This document shows, piece after piece, positions 1 through 5,027 of a stretch of 5,027 nucleotides of DNA. Both the position numbers and the translations under genes were made by a program. This DNA is from a bacterium (lineage in GTDB: Bacteria > AUK180 > JAQVHJ01): positions 1-5,027 of the forward strand of contig JAQVHJ010000206.1 in the NCBI GenBank assembly GCA_028696285.1, given 5' to 3'. The notes below the pieces were generated by a model that ran no database searches, was not told the origin of the DNA, and was given only the letters and a program-made list of their open reading frames with translations. How positions within the stretch are numbered: the first letter of the stretch is position 1; every line of letters starts with the position of its first letter.

Positions 1-178
1 CCCATCATTGAATGTTTGCATGTAAGTGTTAATACCTGATTATAATGTAGTTTTAATTATAAATGATACGGGCGACCGCCGTTCGCCCCTACGATGCGTA
101 TCAAATGTTTGTAATACAAATCTAACGGCTCACCGTTTACAATGCTTCGGGACAACTTCCTGCGTGGCTCCCTACCAT
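1..178. other. Non-coding intergenic stretch with hairpin-forming sequence
   Basis: No credible gene lies here. From 65 to 172 the DNA is a run of inverted repeats. GATAC (65-69) pairs with GTATC (98-102), enclosing GGGCGA (70-75) against TCGCCC (83-88). TTTGTA/TACAAA is at 108-120, AACGG/CCGTT at 124-137 and GGGA/TCCC at 149-172. The segment lies beyond the terminator of the tRNA unit, so it is not part of that transcript. The GC-rich core contrasts with the AT-rich flanks (1-64). The pattern resembles the dispersed GGGCGACCGCCGG-type intergenic repeats seen in many environmental bacterial genomes. That resemblance is from memory and was not checked by a search. Nothing recognisable is seen in 1-64. 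Confidence 0.5.
65..102. repeat. Imperfect GC-rich inverted repeat (REP/MITE-like candidate)
   Basis: Two nested stems can be read directly: 65-69 with 98-102 (5 bp) and 70-75 with 83-88 (6 bp, GGGCGA/TCGCCC), with a 7-nt CCGCCGT loop and an asymmetric bulge at 89-97. The core is far more GC-rich than its surroundings. Only one copy is in the window, so calling it a dispersed repeat rests on likeness to GGGCGACCGCC-type intergenic repeats and is inference. Confidence 0.45.
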
Positions 179-210
179 AAAAAAAGCTTGCTCCTTTAGA
201 AGAAGCAAGC
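179..210 (-). terminator. Rho-independent terminator of the tRNA-Val/tRNA-Asp unit
   Basis: Read on the minus strand, GCTTGCTTCT (210-201) pairs with AGGAGCAAGC (195-186) over 10 bp with one T-G wobble. The loop is 5 nt, and a run of seven T residues follows (185-179). It begins 14 nt beyond the encoded CCA end of tRNA-Asp, where a terminator for this short unit is expected. No matching T-run follows the stem on the plus strand, so it is unidirectional. Confidence 0.85.
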
Positions 211-224
211 CTTAATATTTTATA

Positions 225-301
225 TGGCGGGGTCGACGAGACTCGAACTCGCAACTTCCTGCGTGACAGGCAGGTGCTCTAACCGATTGAACTACGACCC
301 C
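225..301 (-). tRNA. tRNA-Asp (anticodon GUC)
   Basis: The 77-nt minus-strand sequence folds fully by eye. The acceptor stem GGGGTCG (301-295) pairs with CGACCCC (235-229) without mismatch, followed by discriminator G (228) and an encoded CCA (227-225). The D arm is GTTC/GAGC with a 9-nt loop. The anticodon stem is CCTGC/GCAGG around the loop CTGTCAC, giving anticodon GTC. The variable loop has 5 nt. The T arm is GCGAG/CTCGT with loop TTCGAGT. G as discriminator is usual for tRNA-Asp. It is the second and last gene of a two-tRNA unit, 17 nt after tRNA-Val; the spacer contains GGTTATTAACC (302-312), a short palindrome. Confidence 0.97.
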
Positions 302-318
302 GGTTATTAACCTCTTAA

Positions 319-395
319 TGGTGGGCGATACTGGATTCGAACCAGTGACCTCATGCTTGTAAGGCATGCGATCTAACCAGCTGAACTAACCGCCC
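319..395 (-). tRNA. tRNA-Val (anticodon UAC)
   Basis: This is a 77-nt minus-strand cloverleaf. The acceptor stem GGGCGGT (395-389) pairs with ATCGCCC (329-323) with one G-U wobble, followed by discriminator A (322) and an encoded CCA (321-319). The anticodon stem is CATGC/GCATG around CTTACAA, giving anticodon TAC, which reads GUA and related valine codons. The T arm is ACTGG/CCAGT with loop TTCGAAT. The D stem reads GTTC/GATC, which puts a U-U mismatch at positions 11-24; the rest pairs well. It is the first gene of the unit and starts about 6 nt after the predicted transcription start, so its 5' leader is very short. Confidence 0.95.
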
Positions 396-407
396 GATCG
401 TTTTTGA

Positions 408-436
408 ATTATATCACAATTCATTTTATTTGTCAA
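408..436 (-). promoter_or_regulatory. Consensus sigma-70 promoter of the tRNA unit
   Basis: On the minus strand there is a perfect -35 TTGACA (436-431), a 17-nt spacer and a perfect -10 TATAAT (413-408). Upstream of the -35 lies an eight-A run (445-438) in the place of an UP element. Transcription should begin near 401-402, a few bases before tRNA-Val at 395. A full consensus with an A-tract fits strong expression of stable RNA. It diverges from the peptidase promoter at 475-503. Confidence 0.9.
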
Positions 437-474
437 GTTTTTTTTGGGATTTAAACATTTAGTAATTAACTGCC

Positions 475-503
475 TTGACAAAAGAATAATGTTGTTATAT
501 AAT
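475..503 (+). promoter_or_regulatory. Consensus sigma-70 promoter of the M42 peptidase gene
   Basis: TTGACA (475-480), a 17-nt spacer and TATAAT (498-503) are all perfect consensus. The likely start near 510 gives a 5' leader of only about 15 nt, which holds the Shine-Dalgarno AGGAGG (515-520) 5 nt before the ATG at 526. There is no room for a riboswitch or attenuator, so any control should act at the promoter. No operator-like inverted repeat was seen between the two divergent promoters (437-474). Confidence 0.88.
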
Positions 504-525
504 GTAAAAAAAACAGGAGGAGAAT

Positions 526-1560
526 ATGCCGTTTCCAAAGAAAATAGAAGAAAAATTACAGAGGTATGTTGAGGATTTATGTAATATTCCGAGTCCTTCG
601 GGATTTACAAAAGAAGCGGAGAAATATTTAATTAAGAAGCTTACGGGATTCGGATATAAACCAGTCCAGACAAAGAAGAATTCGGTTGTTGTGGATTTAG
701 GGGGGAAGGGTAAGCCAATATGCTTTGCTGCGCATATTGATACGTTAGGAGCGATGGTCCGTGCAATAAAACCGAATAGCCGTTTACGGATTACGAAGAT
801 AGGAGGATATCCTGAAAACTATATTGAGACGGAGAATTGTATTATTCATACGCGAACAGGGAAGGAATTTACCGGGACATTTCAGATCAGTAATCCGTCA
901 CTGCATGTGAACAGGGAGGCCGGGACGCAGAAGAGGGACGATACTACATTGGAGGTATTCATTGACGAGAAGGTGAAGAAGAAGGAGGATGTTGAGAAAT
1001 TGGGGATCTCCCCGGGTGATTTCATTTCATTTGATTCGAGGACAAGGATCACAAAGACCGGGTTCATTAAGAGCCGGCATCTTGATGATAAGGCCAGCGC
1101 GGGTATTTTATTGGCATTAGCAGAATCGATAAAGAATGAGAAGTTAAAGATAAAGAGGAAGGTTTACCTTGTATTCACAGTATATGAAGAGGTTGGGCAT
1201 GGGGGTGCAGCGGGTATTCCCCTTGATATAGATGAGATGATCTCGGTTGATATGGGTGCGGTTGGGGATGATCTCAGTACGGATGAGTTCAAGGTTTCAA
1301 TCTGCGCAAAGGATTCAAACGGGCCTTATGATTATGACCTGACAAATACCCTTATCAAGATTGCGAAAGCAAAGAAATTAAATTATGCAGTTGATATTTA
1401 CCCGTTTTACGGGTCGGATGTCGATGTCACTTTATCTGCGGGGTATGACATTAAGCACGGATTAATAGGTCCGGGTGTATTTGCATCGCATGGTTATGAG
1501 AGAACACATACAGAAGCCCTGATTAATACTTATCTGCTGATTAAATATTTTATTTCTTAG
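526..1560 (+). CDS. M42-family metallo-aminopeptidase (NAGGN-type M42 subgroup)
   Basis: This 344-aa cytosolic enzyme is predicted to be a di-metal (zinc or cobalt) aminopeptidase of family M42, a family that forms large self-compartmentalised oligomers. The M42 metal-site motifs appear in order: AHIDTLG (His70, Asp72), RHLDDKA (bridging Asp187), YEEVG (catalytic Glu221 and ligand Glu222), SVDMG (Asp242) and ASHGYERTH (His322). The inserted PDZ-like domain should span about 75-180. The wording of AHxDTLGAMVR, SRHLDDKA, DSxGPxDY and SHGYERTH is closest, as I recall it, to the subgroup called 'osmoprotectant NAGGN system M42 family peptidase'. No NAGGN synthesis genes (asnO-like amidotransferase, ngg synthetase) are nearby, so a role in that pathway is unproven. 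It has no signal peptide. The start is fixed by the strong promoter and AGGAGG site. It is monocistronic and its last 11 bases overlap the convergent SDR gene. Family assignment is secure; the substrate is unknown. Confidence 0.9.
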   Translation: MPFPKKIEEKLQRYVEDLCNIPSPSGFTKEAEKYLIKKLTGFGYKPVQTKKNSVVVDLGGKGKPICFAAHIDTLGAMVRAIKPNSRLRITKIGGYPENYIETENCIIHTRTGKEFTGTFQISNPSLHVNREAGTQKRDDTTLEVFIDEKVKKKEDVEKLGISPGDFISFDSRTRITKTGFIKSRHLDDKASAGILLALAESIKNEKLKIKRKVYLVFTVYEEVGHGGAAGIPLDIDEMISVDMGAVGDDLSTDEFKVSICAKDSNGPYDYDLTNTLIKIAKAKKLNYAVDIYPFYGSDVDVTLSAGYDIKHGLIGPGVFASHGYERTHTEALINTYLLIKYFIS

Positions 1561-2272
1561 AGATATATTTTGTTTCTAACAGGATCTCTTCTATCTTTAC
1601 CTGATCTGAACATGACAGGATATATTCCACCGTATCAGTCACATCGCTTGGATTGAGCATCCAGTCCGTTCCGTACGGATTACCCTTCTGGAAATCAGTG
1701 GCAACGGATGCCGGGCAAATTGCAGTTACGGAGATATTATATTTCTGCGCTTCAAGCGCCATTGCCTTTGTAAATCCGAGCGCGCCCCATTTTGATGCGC
1801 AGTATGCGGCTCTTGTTTCAAATACAACCTTCCCGGCTTTACTGATAATAGGAATGATATTCCCGCTTTTCTGTTCCATCATAATCTTTAGGGCTTCTCT
1901 TGATGTAATGAATAAGCCTGTGAGATTCGTTTCAATATCCCTGTTCCAATCTTCGAGTGTGGTATTGGAAGCAGTTGCCAAGGTAGCTTCCCCGGCATTG
2001 GGAATACAGATATCGAGATGTTTAAAATGCTTTTTCATGTTACTGAAGAAGTTCAGCTGTTCCTGCTCGCTTCTGATATTAACCACCTGATAAAATGATT
2101 CCGGTGAAGTTTTCTTTATTTCATTGATCGTTTCCTTTAGAAGGGCTTCATTTCTTCCGCAGATAGCTACCTTTGCACCGAGGGATGCCAGTCTCAGGGC
2201 TATCTCTTGTCCTATCCCGCGGTTTCCACCGGTTACAAGTGCAGTTTTTCCTGTTAGGTCAAGTTGATTCAT
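1550..2272 (-). CDS. Short-chain dehydrogenase/reductase (SDR)
   Basis: This 240-aa protein is a classical SDR: a single Rossmann domain catalysing NAD(P)H-dependent oxidation or reduction, probably cytosolic. Visible motifs are the cofactor loop TGGNRGIG (14-21), CGRNE with Arg40 after strand 2 (favouring NADP), PNAG (91-94, Pro replacing the usual first Asn), catalytic Asn116 in ETNLTG, Ser144 in PIISKAG, and the Tyr157/Lys161 pair in AAYCASK. PxxVxTDF (187-194) matches the usual segment after strand 6. The length is typical. A GGAGG site (2282-2278) lies 5 nt before the ATG. It is the last gene of the minus-strand operon, 14 nt after the carbon-nitrogen hydrolase gene. Its stop lies inside the 3' end of the convergent peptidase gene. 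The family is broad (FabG-like reductases, sugar and alcohol dehydrogenases), so the substrate cannot be read from sequence. Confidence 0.92.
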   Translation of the reverse strand: MNQLDLTGKTALVTGGNRGIGQEIALRLASLGAKVAICGRNEALLKETINEIKKTSPESFYQVVNIRSEQEQLNFFSNMKKHFKHLDICIPNAGEATLATASNTTLEDWNRDIETNLTGLFITSREALKIMMEQKSGNIIPIISKAGKVVFETRAAYCASKWGALGFTKAMALEAQKYNISVTAICPASVATDFQKGNPYGTDWMLNPSDVTDTVEYILSCSDQVKIEEILLETKYISKK

Positions 2273-2286
2273 TTATTCCTCCATTT

Positions 2287-3075
2287 TTATTTAAAATACA
2301 GATCCGTTCTCCGCATTTTAAACAGGTCATTATATTCATTGATAGATTTTTTCCTTGCTTCTTCAGGATTTATTTCTATTATCTTCACATCATCCTCTTC
2401 CGCAAGGGACTGGACAAGTATCTCGCCTTTCGGTGAAACAATCTCGCTTTGTCCTGTAAACCGGAATTCTCTCCCGTTCCTTTTTTCGGTTCCGTACCGG
2501 TTTGAAAGAATGATAAATACCTTATTCTCAACCGCGCGGGTTGTTGCTGAAATCTGGTAGAAGGGGAGGACAAGGTTGGTCATGTGCAGGATTAAATCAG
2601 CGCCTTTTAATGCCAATGTCCGCATTGCTTCCGGGAATATCCAATCAAAACAGATAAGCATTCCGACATTAACCCCGTTGATATTAAAAATCTGAAATCC
2701 GGTCTCTCCAGGTTCGAACCAGAGATTTTCTTCAAAGAAAAGATGAGATTTCCGGTACTTTCCGATATACCCGTCAGGGCCAACCAGGACAGCCGAGTTG
2801 AATAATCTGCCTTCCGATACTTCAGCTAAACCCCCGGCAATGAACAGGTTATGCTTCTTCGCAAGTTCAGAAAGAAACTTTGTTGTTCTCCCGTTTGGGA
2901 TATCTTCAGATAACTCATGAACCTCCTTAATATCCGTGAAGGTATAACCTGTGTTGAATAATTCCGGTAAAACAATTAAATCCGCATCAATTTCTTCCAG
3001 CGCATCCTTTACATGATTCAAGTTCCCTTCTACATTCCCGAATTCAGGATTGAATTGGACATATCCTATTTTCAT
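2287..3075 (-). CDS. Nitrilase-superfamily carbon-nitrogen hydrolase
   Basis: This 262-aa protein belongs to the CN_hydrolase superfamily, which cleaves amides or other non-peptide C-N bonds through a Glu-Lys-Cys triad. With the start used here, the triad is Glu38 in LPELFNTGY, Lys109 in KYRKSHLF and Cys142 in LICFDWIFPE. The EENLWFEPG stretch (about 115-123) sits where the family's second glutamate usually lies. The conserved SNRYGTE and FTGQSEIVSPKGE blocks (about 191-217) follow. No domain is added and no signal peptide is seen, so a soluble single-domain enzyme is expected, probably dimeric or larger. An ATG at 3078 is also in frame, but it sits only 2-3 nt from the GAGGT site; the ATG at 3075 has better spacing. 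Its stop is 14 nt before the SDR gene and its start about 8 nt after the nucleotidyltransferase gene. Omega-amidase, carbamoyl-amine hydrolase or a general amidase are all possible. Confidence 0.9.
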   Translation of the reverse strand: MKIGYVQFNPEFGNVEGNLNHVKDALEEIDADLIVLPELFNTGYTFTDIKEVHELSEDIPNGRTTKFLSELAKKHNLFIAGGLAEVSEGRLFNSAVLVGPDGYIGKYRKSHLFFEENLWFEPGETGFQIFNINGVNVGMLICFDWIFPEAMRTLALKGADLILHMTNLVLPFYQISATTRAVENKVFIILSNRYGTEKRNGREFRFTGQSEIVSPKGEILVQSLAEEDDVKIIEINPEEARKKSINEYNDLFKMRRTDLYFK

Positions 3076-3080
3076 CATTC

Positions 3081-3085
3081 ACCTC
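3081..3085 (-). promoter_or_regulatory. Shine-Dalgarno site deciding the start of the C-N hydrolase
   Basis: GAGGT, extending to GAGGTGA, lies on the minus strand just after the nucleotidyltransferase stop codon, which it partly overlaps (TGA at 3086-3084). It is 5 nt from the ATG at 3075 but only 2 nt from the ATG at 3078, which favours the downstream start. The overlap with the upstream stop suggests translational coupling. Confidence 0.6.
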
Positions 3086-4139
3086 ATTCCTTAAATTTAT
3101 TTTTTAATTTTTCTGTTGACCATAATATTTTATTTAAAATGGAATCCATGCTTTTTAACCCGAATTTATACTGGAACAAGCGGTTCCGGAAAAGTTCCCT
3201 GTCCCAGGTACGTGAATTATCTGAAAGGAAATCATCCGACTTCTTATCTATCTCTTTAAGTACGAAATCAGGAAGATCAATATTATACAGGTGCCGGAGA
3301 GCAGCCAATGTATTGAGAAGAAGGACAGATGTATGTTCCTTATCTGCCCGGGAAATGATATATGAATAATCAATCTCGTCTTTATACTTTTGGATCAGGC
3401 CTTCAATCTCACCGAGCCATTGGAGCCTTTCAAATATATAATGGAAACCTGCGTGGAAAATTTGGTAATATAATAAATCATTTACGGAAGGATAAAGGAG
3501 ATTCTTATTATCTTTAAGAGGAATCATTGCATTAGAAAAAAAAGATTCAGGATCTATCTGGAAACGTTTCTTGCTTGAAAGTGCGAAATGCAGTTCGAGT
3601 GTAATAATATTTTTTCCGATATTCTTTTGTAATAAATAGTGGAAATGAGTCTTGTGAAGATTTTTATACTGTTCAGGGATCTTATAATTATTTTCGAGAA
3701 GAATCTTTACTACCTGCTCTGAAAACTTCTCAGGAACTAAAATATCAATATCCTCCATTGTCCTTATTCCCGGTTCCGGGTAGAGGAAACCGTTAAATAT
3801 GAAAGATATCCCTTTCAGGAGCATGACCGGATATTCAAGTGTGATTTTCTTTAACAGTGATTCCAATTCAAGTAGAATTAACGAATTGAACAGGGTTTGC
3901 CGTGAATATTCTTCATTTAGTTTATCCTTCACTTTGTCCCGGAGTAAATCACCCGCAATGAAATAGAGATTATTATTCAAGCGGTGGTAAAATAACTGGT
4001 TATACAGGTTATCCGAGAGCTTCCCGTTAAATTCAGATTTAAAAAATTCCCGGAACTCATCCTTTACCTTTGTATCGAAATACCAGAATAATCTTGAGGT
4101 TTGAATCAGAAGTGATTTTTCGGAATTGGTCAGGTTCAT
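3084..4139 (-). CDS. PF14907-type nucleotidyltransferase family protein
   Basis: This 351-aa protein resembles the 'uncharacterised nucleotidyltransferase' family (PF14907, NTP_transf_5), a branch of the DNA polymerase beta-like fold that transfers a nucleoside monophosphate. The diagnostic region is seen: MLLKG (106-110), then GIRTMEDIDILV (124-135) with Arg126 and the metal-binding pair Asp130/Asp132, and LELHF (181-185), matching the family's conserved ExHW-like block. The N-terminal ~100 residues and the C-terminal part (from about 215) are helical and lack recognisable motifs. There is no signal peptide or membrane segment. The start overlaps the stop of the HPr-kinase-like gene by 4 nt (ATGA), preceded by AGGAAGAG, so the two are probably co-translated. 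Members of this family occur in lasso-peptide and polysaccharide loci. The acceptor (peptide, sugar or protein) is unknown. Family fairly sure, function open. Confidence 0.82.
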   Translation of the reverse strand: MNLTNSEKSLLIQTSRLFWYFDTKVKDEFREFFKSEFNGKLSDNLYNQLFYHRLNNNLYFIAGDLLRDKVKDKLNEEYSRQTLFNSLILLELESLLKKITLEYPVMLLKGISFIFNGFLYPEPGIRTMEDIDILVPEKFSEQVVKILLENNYKIPEQYKNLHKTHFHYLLQKNIGKNIITLELHFALSSKKRFQIDPESFFSNAMIPLKDNKNLLYPSVNDLLYYQIFHAGFHYIFERLQWLGEIEGLIQKYKDEIDYSYIISRADKEHTSVLLLNTLAALRHLYNIDLPDFVLKEIDKKSDDFLSDNSRTWDRELFRNRLFQYKFGLKSMDSILNKILWSTEKLKNKFKE

Positions 4140-5027
4140 ATCTCTTCCTGTATTATATCAAATATTTTTTCACCTGCCTTGGCCCCGAATGTGATCTCAT
4201 GCGAATGCGGAAGACGCTTGATATGATACAAGGCATTAAAAGAGTGTCGATAAAAAGGTTTAACCTTCTTAAGATAATAATGATTAATAAGGTTTGAAAA
4301 AATATTAAAGATGATCTCAGGCTTTTCCAACGGAGTAATTTTTATACCTGGGTATGTATCGTTTAGATTCAGAAAGAAAAAGTGATCGGCTGTTTTTGGC
4401 TTTAACATGCTCTTGGAAGCCCCGGGAATAGGGAGGAAGTTTATCTTTTCATTGAAGACATCCACCCTTTCAGTATAAAGTAAAGATTTTTTAAATTTAT
4501 TAACAGCCTTACTTGAAACGGTATCTGAACGTAATTGCAGTAAACGGGGGATAGGGATGAACTTTAGTTTCCTGCCGGAGAAATCGAGAAGGTTATCTTC
4601 ATCGGTGAAGAGAGTGAACCCATTCAGGAGTGTTTTTATTGAATTGACCGTTTTCCCCGTGCAGACACTTCCGGAAATAATAACATTTTTTCCATTGATT
4701 TTAAAAGATGCGCTGTGAAGAGGGAATAATCTGAAATACTTAACATTATAGAATATCCCGATATACCGTATCCAGTTCTGCACCATAAGGATGTCCTCAG
4801 GTGTAAATGCATCCTCCTTAATAGCGGTAAACCTGTGGTTTTTGAAGTCTTCCCTGAAATATATCCTGTGGATTCTATCAAAATTATCCGGGTTAATTTT
4901 TTTGCTTCCTATATTACCATTTTTTACAGTGATGAGGATTTCAGAGAAATCATTCTTCATTGAAGAAAAGAAATATTGGTATTCCTTCAGAAACGGGTCA
5001 CTTGGTATCGGATCTTTAAGAGTGATA
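4136..5027 (-). CDS. HPr-kinase-like P-loop protein, 5' end outside window
   Basis: The reading frame stays open to the right edge, so the gene is partial. An ATG at 4960 exists, but it has no Shine-Dalgarno site. The 22 codons before it read as plausible protein (ITLKDPIPSDPFLKEYQYFF...) and contain no ATG, GTG or TTG, so the true start is off-window. Counting from that ATG, PLHSASFKINGKN (80-92) leads into the P-loop GSVCTGKT (97-104), then NGFTLFTDED (113-122) in the place of the HPr kinase acidic motif, then FIPIPRLLQLR (134-144). This order matches HPr-kinase-like proteins, which phosphorylate serine on proteins or peptides. The signature segment of bifunctional HPr kinase/phosphorylase is not seen, and no HPr or PTS gene is nearby, so a classical sugar-repression role is unlikely. 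The C-terminal ~90 residues are unassigned. It overlaps the nucleotidyltransferase gene by 4 nt, which suggests joint function. Confidence 0.78.
   Translation of the reverse strand, partial: ITLKDPIPSDPFLKEYQYFFSSMKNDFSEILITVKNGNIGSKKINPDNFDRIHRIYFREDFKNHRFTAIKEDAFTPEDILMVQNWIRYIGIFYNVKYFRLFPLHSASFKINGKNVIISGSVCTGKTVNSIKTLLNGFTLFTDEDNLLDFSGRKLKFIPIPRLLQLRSDTVSSKAVNKFKKSLLYTERVDVFNEKINFLPIPGASKSMLKPKTADHFFFLNLNDTYPGIKITPLEKPEIIFNIFSNLINHYYLKKVKPFYRHSFNALYHIKRLPHSHEITFGAKAGEKIFDIIQEEI

Noticed and set aside
41..46. TATAAT that could be a -10 box near the left edge
   Set aside because: No acceptable -35 lies 16-18 nt upstream, and there is no gene or RNA start downstream on that strand.
57..254. 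65-aa minus-strand reading frame
   Set aside because: It runs through the tRNA-Asp 3' half, the terminator and the inverted repeats, with no ribosome binding site and low-complexity, basic composition. It is not a gene.
225..301. tRNA-Asp as an attachment site for an integrative element
   Set aside because: The nearby partial copy is only 14 bases, lies in the anticodon and variable region rather than reaching the tRNA 3' end, and no integrase or phage gene is visible.
2273..2286. Gap between the hydrolase and SDR genes as a site for a small precursor peptide
   Set aside because: It is only 14 nt and is filled by the SDR ribosome binding site.
1653..2560. Plus-strand reading frames opposite the SDR and C-N hydrolase genes (1653-2090, 2173-2436, 2264-2560)
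   Set aside because: They lie antisense to genes with complete catalytic motifs, lack ribosome binding sites and give hydrophobic, motif-free proteins typical of shadows.
3013..3369. Plus-strand reading frame across the hydrolase/nucleotidyltransferase junction
   Set aside because: It is antisense to both genes, has no promoter or ribosome binding site, and has no recognisable motif.
1..5027. CRISPR array, insertion sequence or riboswitch
   Set aside because: No evenly spaced direct repeats, no transposase motifs and no terminal inverted repeats around a gene are present. The only visible protein-gene leader (about 510-525) is too short for a riboswitch.

Overview
The window is bacterial, moderately AT-rich and densely packed. 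It contains two tRNAs and five protein genes, one of them cut by the right edge. Clear sigma-70-type promoters (TTGACA, 17 nt, TATAAT), purine-rich Shine-Dalgarno sites and tRNA genes with encoded CCA ends point to a bacterium. The proteins do not identify a phylum, and no rRNA or taxonomic marker is present. An uncultured or environmental lineage is only a guess.

Layout. Positions 1-178 have no gene but hold a string of imperfect inverted repeats, resembling a dispersed intergenic repeat. Positions 179-395 (minus strand) are a tRNA-Val(UAC) / tRNA-Asp(GUC) transcription unit, with a consensus promoter at 408-436 and an intrinsic terminator at 179-210. A second consensus promoter at 475-503 fires in the opposite direction into a monocistronic M42-family metallo-aminopeptidase gene (526-1560). 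That gene most resembles the M42 subgroup named after the NAGGN osmoprotectant loci.

From 1550 to the right edge, everything is on the minus strand and looks like one operon. In transcription order it encodes an HPr-kinase-like P-loop protein (5' end outside the window), a nucleotidyltransferase of the PF14907 (NTP_transf_5) type, a nitrilase-superfamily carbon-nitrogen hydrolase, and a short-chain dehydrogenase/reductase. The first two overlap by 4 nt (ATGA). The next gaps are about 8 nt and 14 nt. The SDR gene ends tail-to-tail inside the last codons of the peptidase gene (11-bp overlap).

How they may work together. HPr-kinase-like and PF14907 proteins are known as partners in peptide-modification loci, such as lasso-peptide clusters with a tailoring kinase and a nucleotidyltransferase, and in some surface-polysaccharide loci. 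Here they are translationally coupled and followed by an amidase/nitrilase-like enzyme and an oxidoreductase. The most interesting reading is an uncharacterised modification cassette whose substrate gene lies beyond the right edge. That is inference: no precursor peptide, PqqD/RRE protein, cyclase or transporter is visible in the window.
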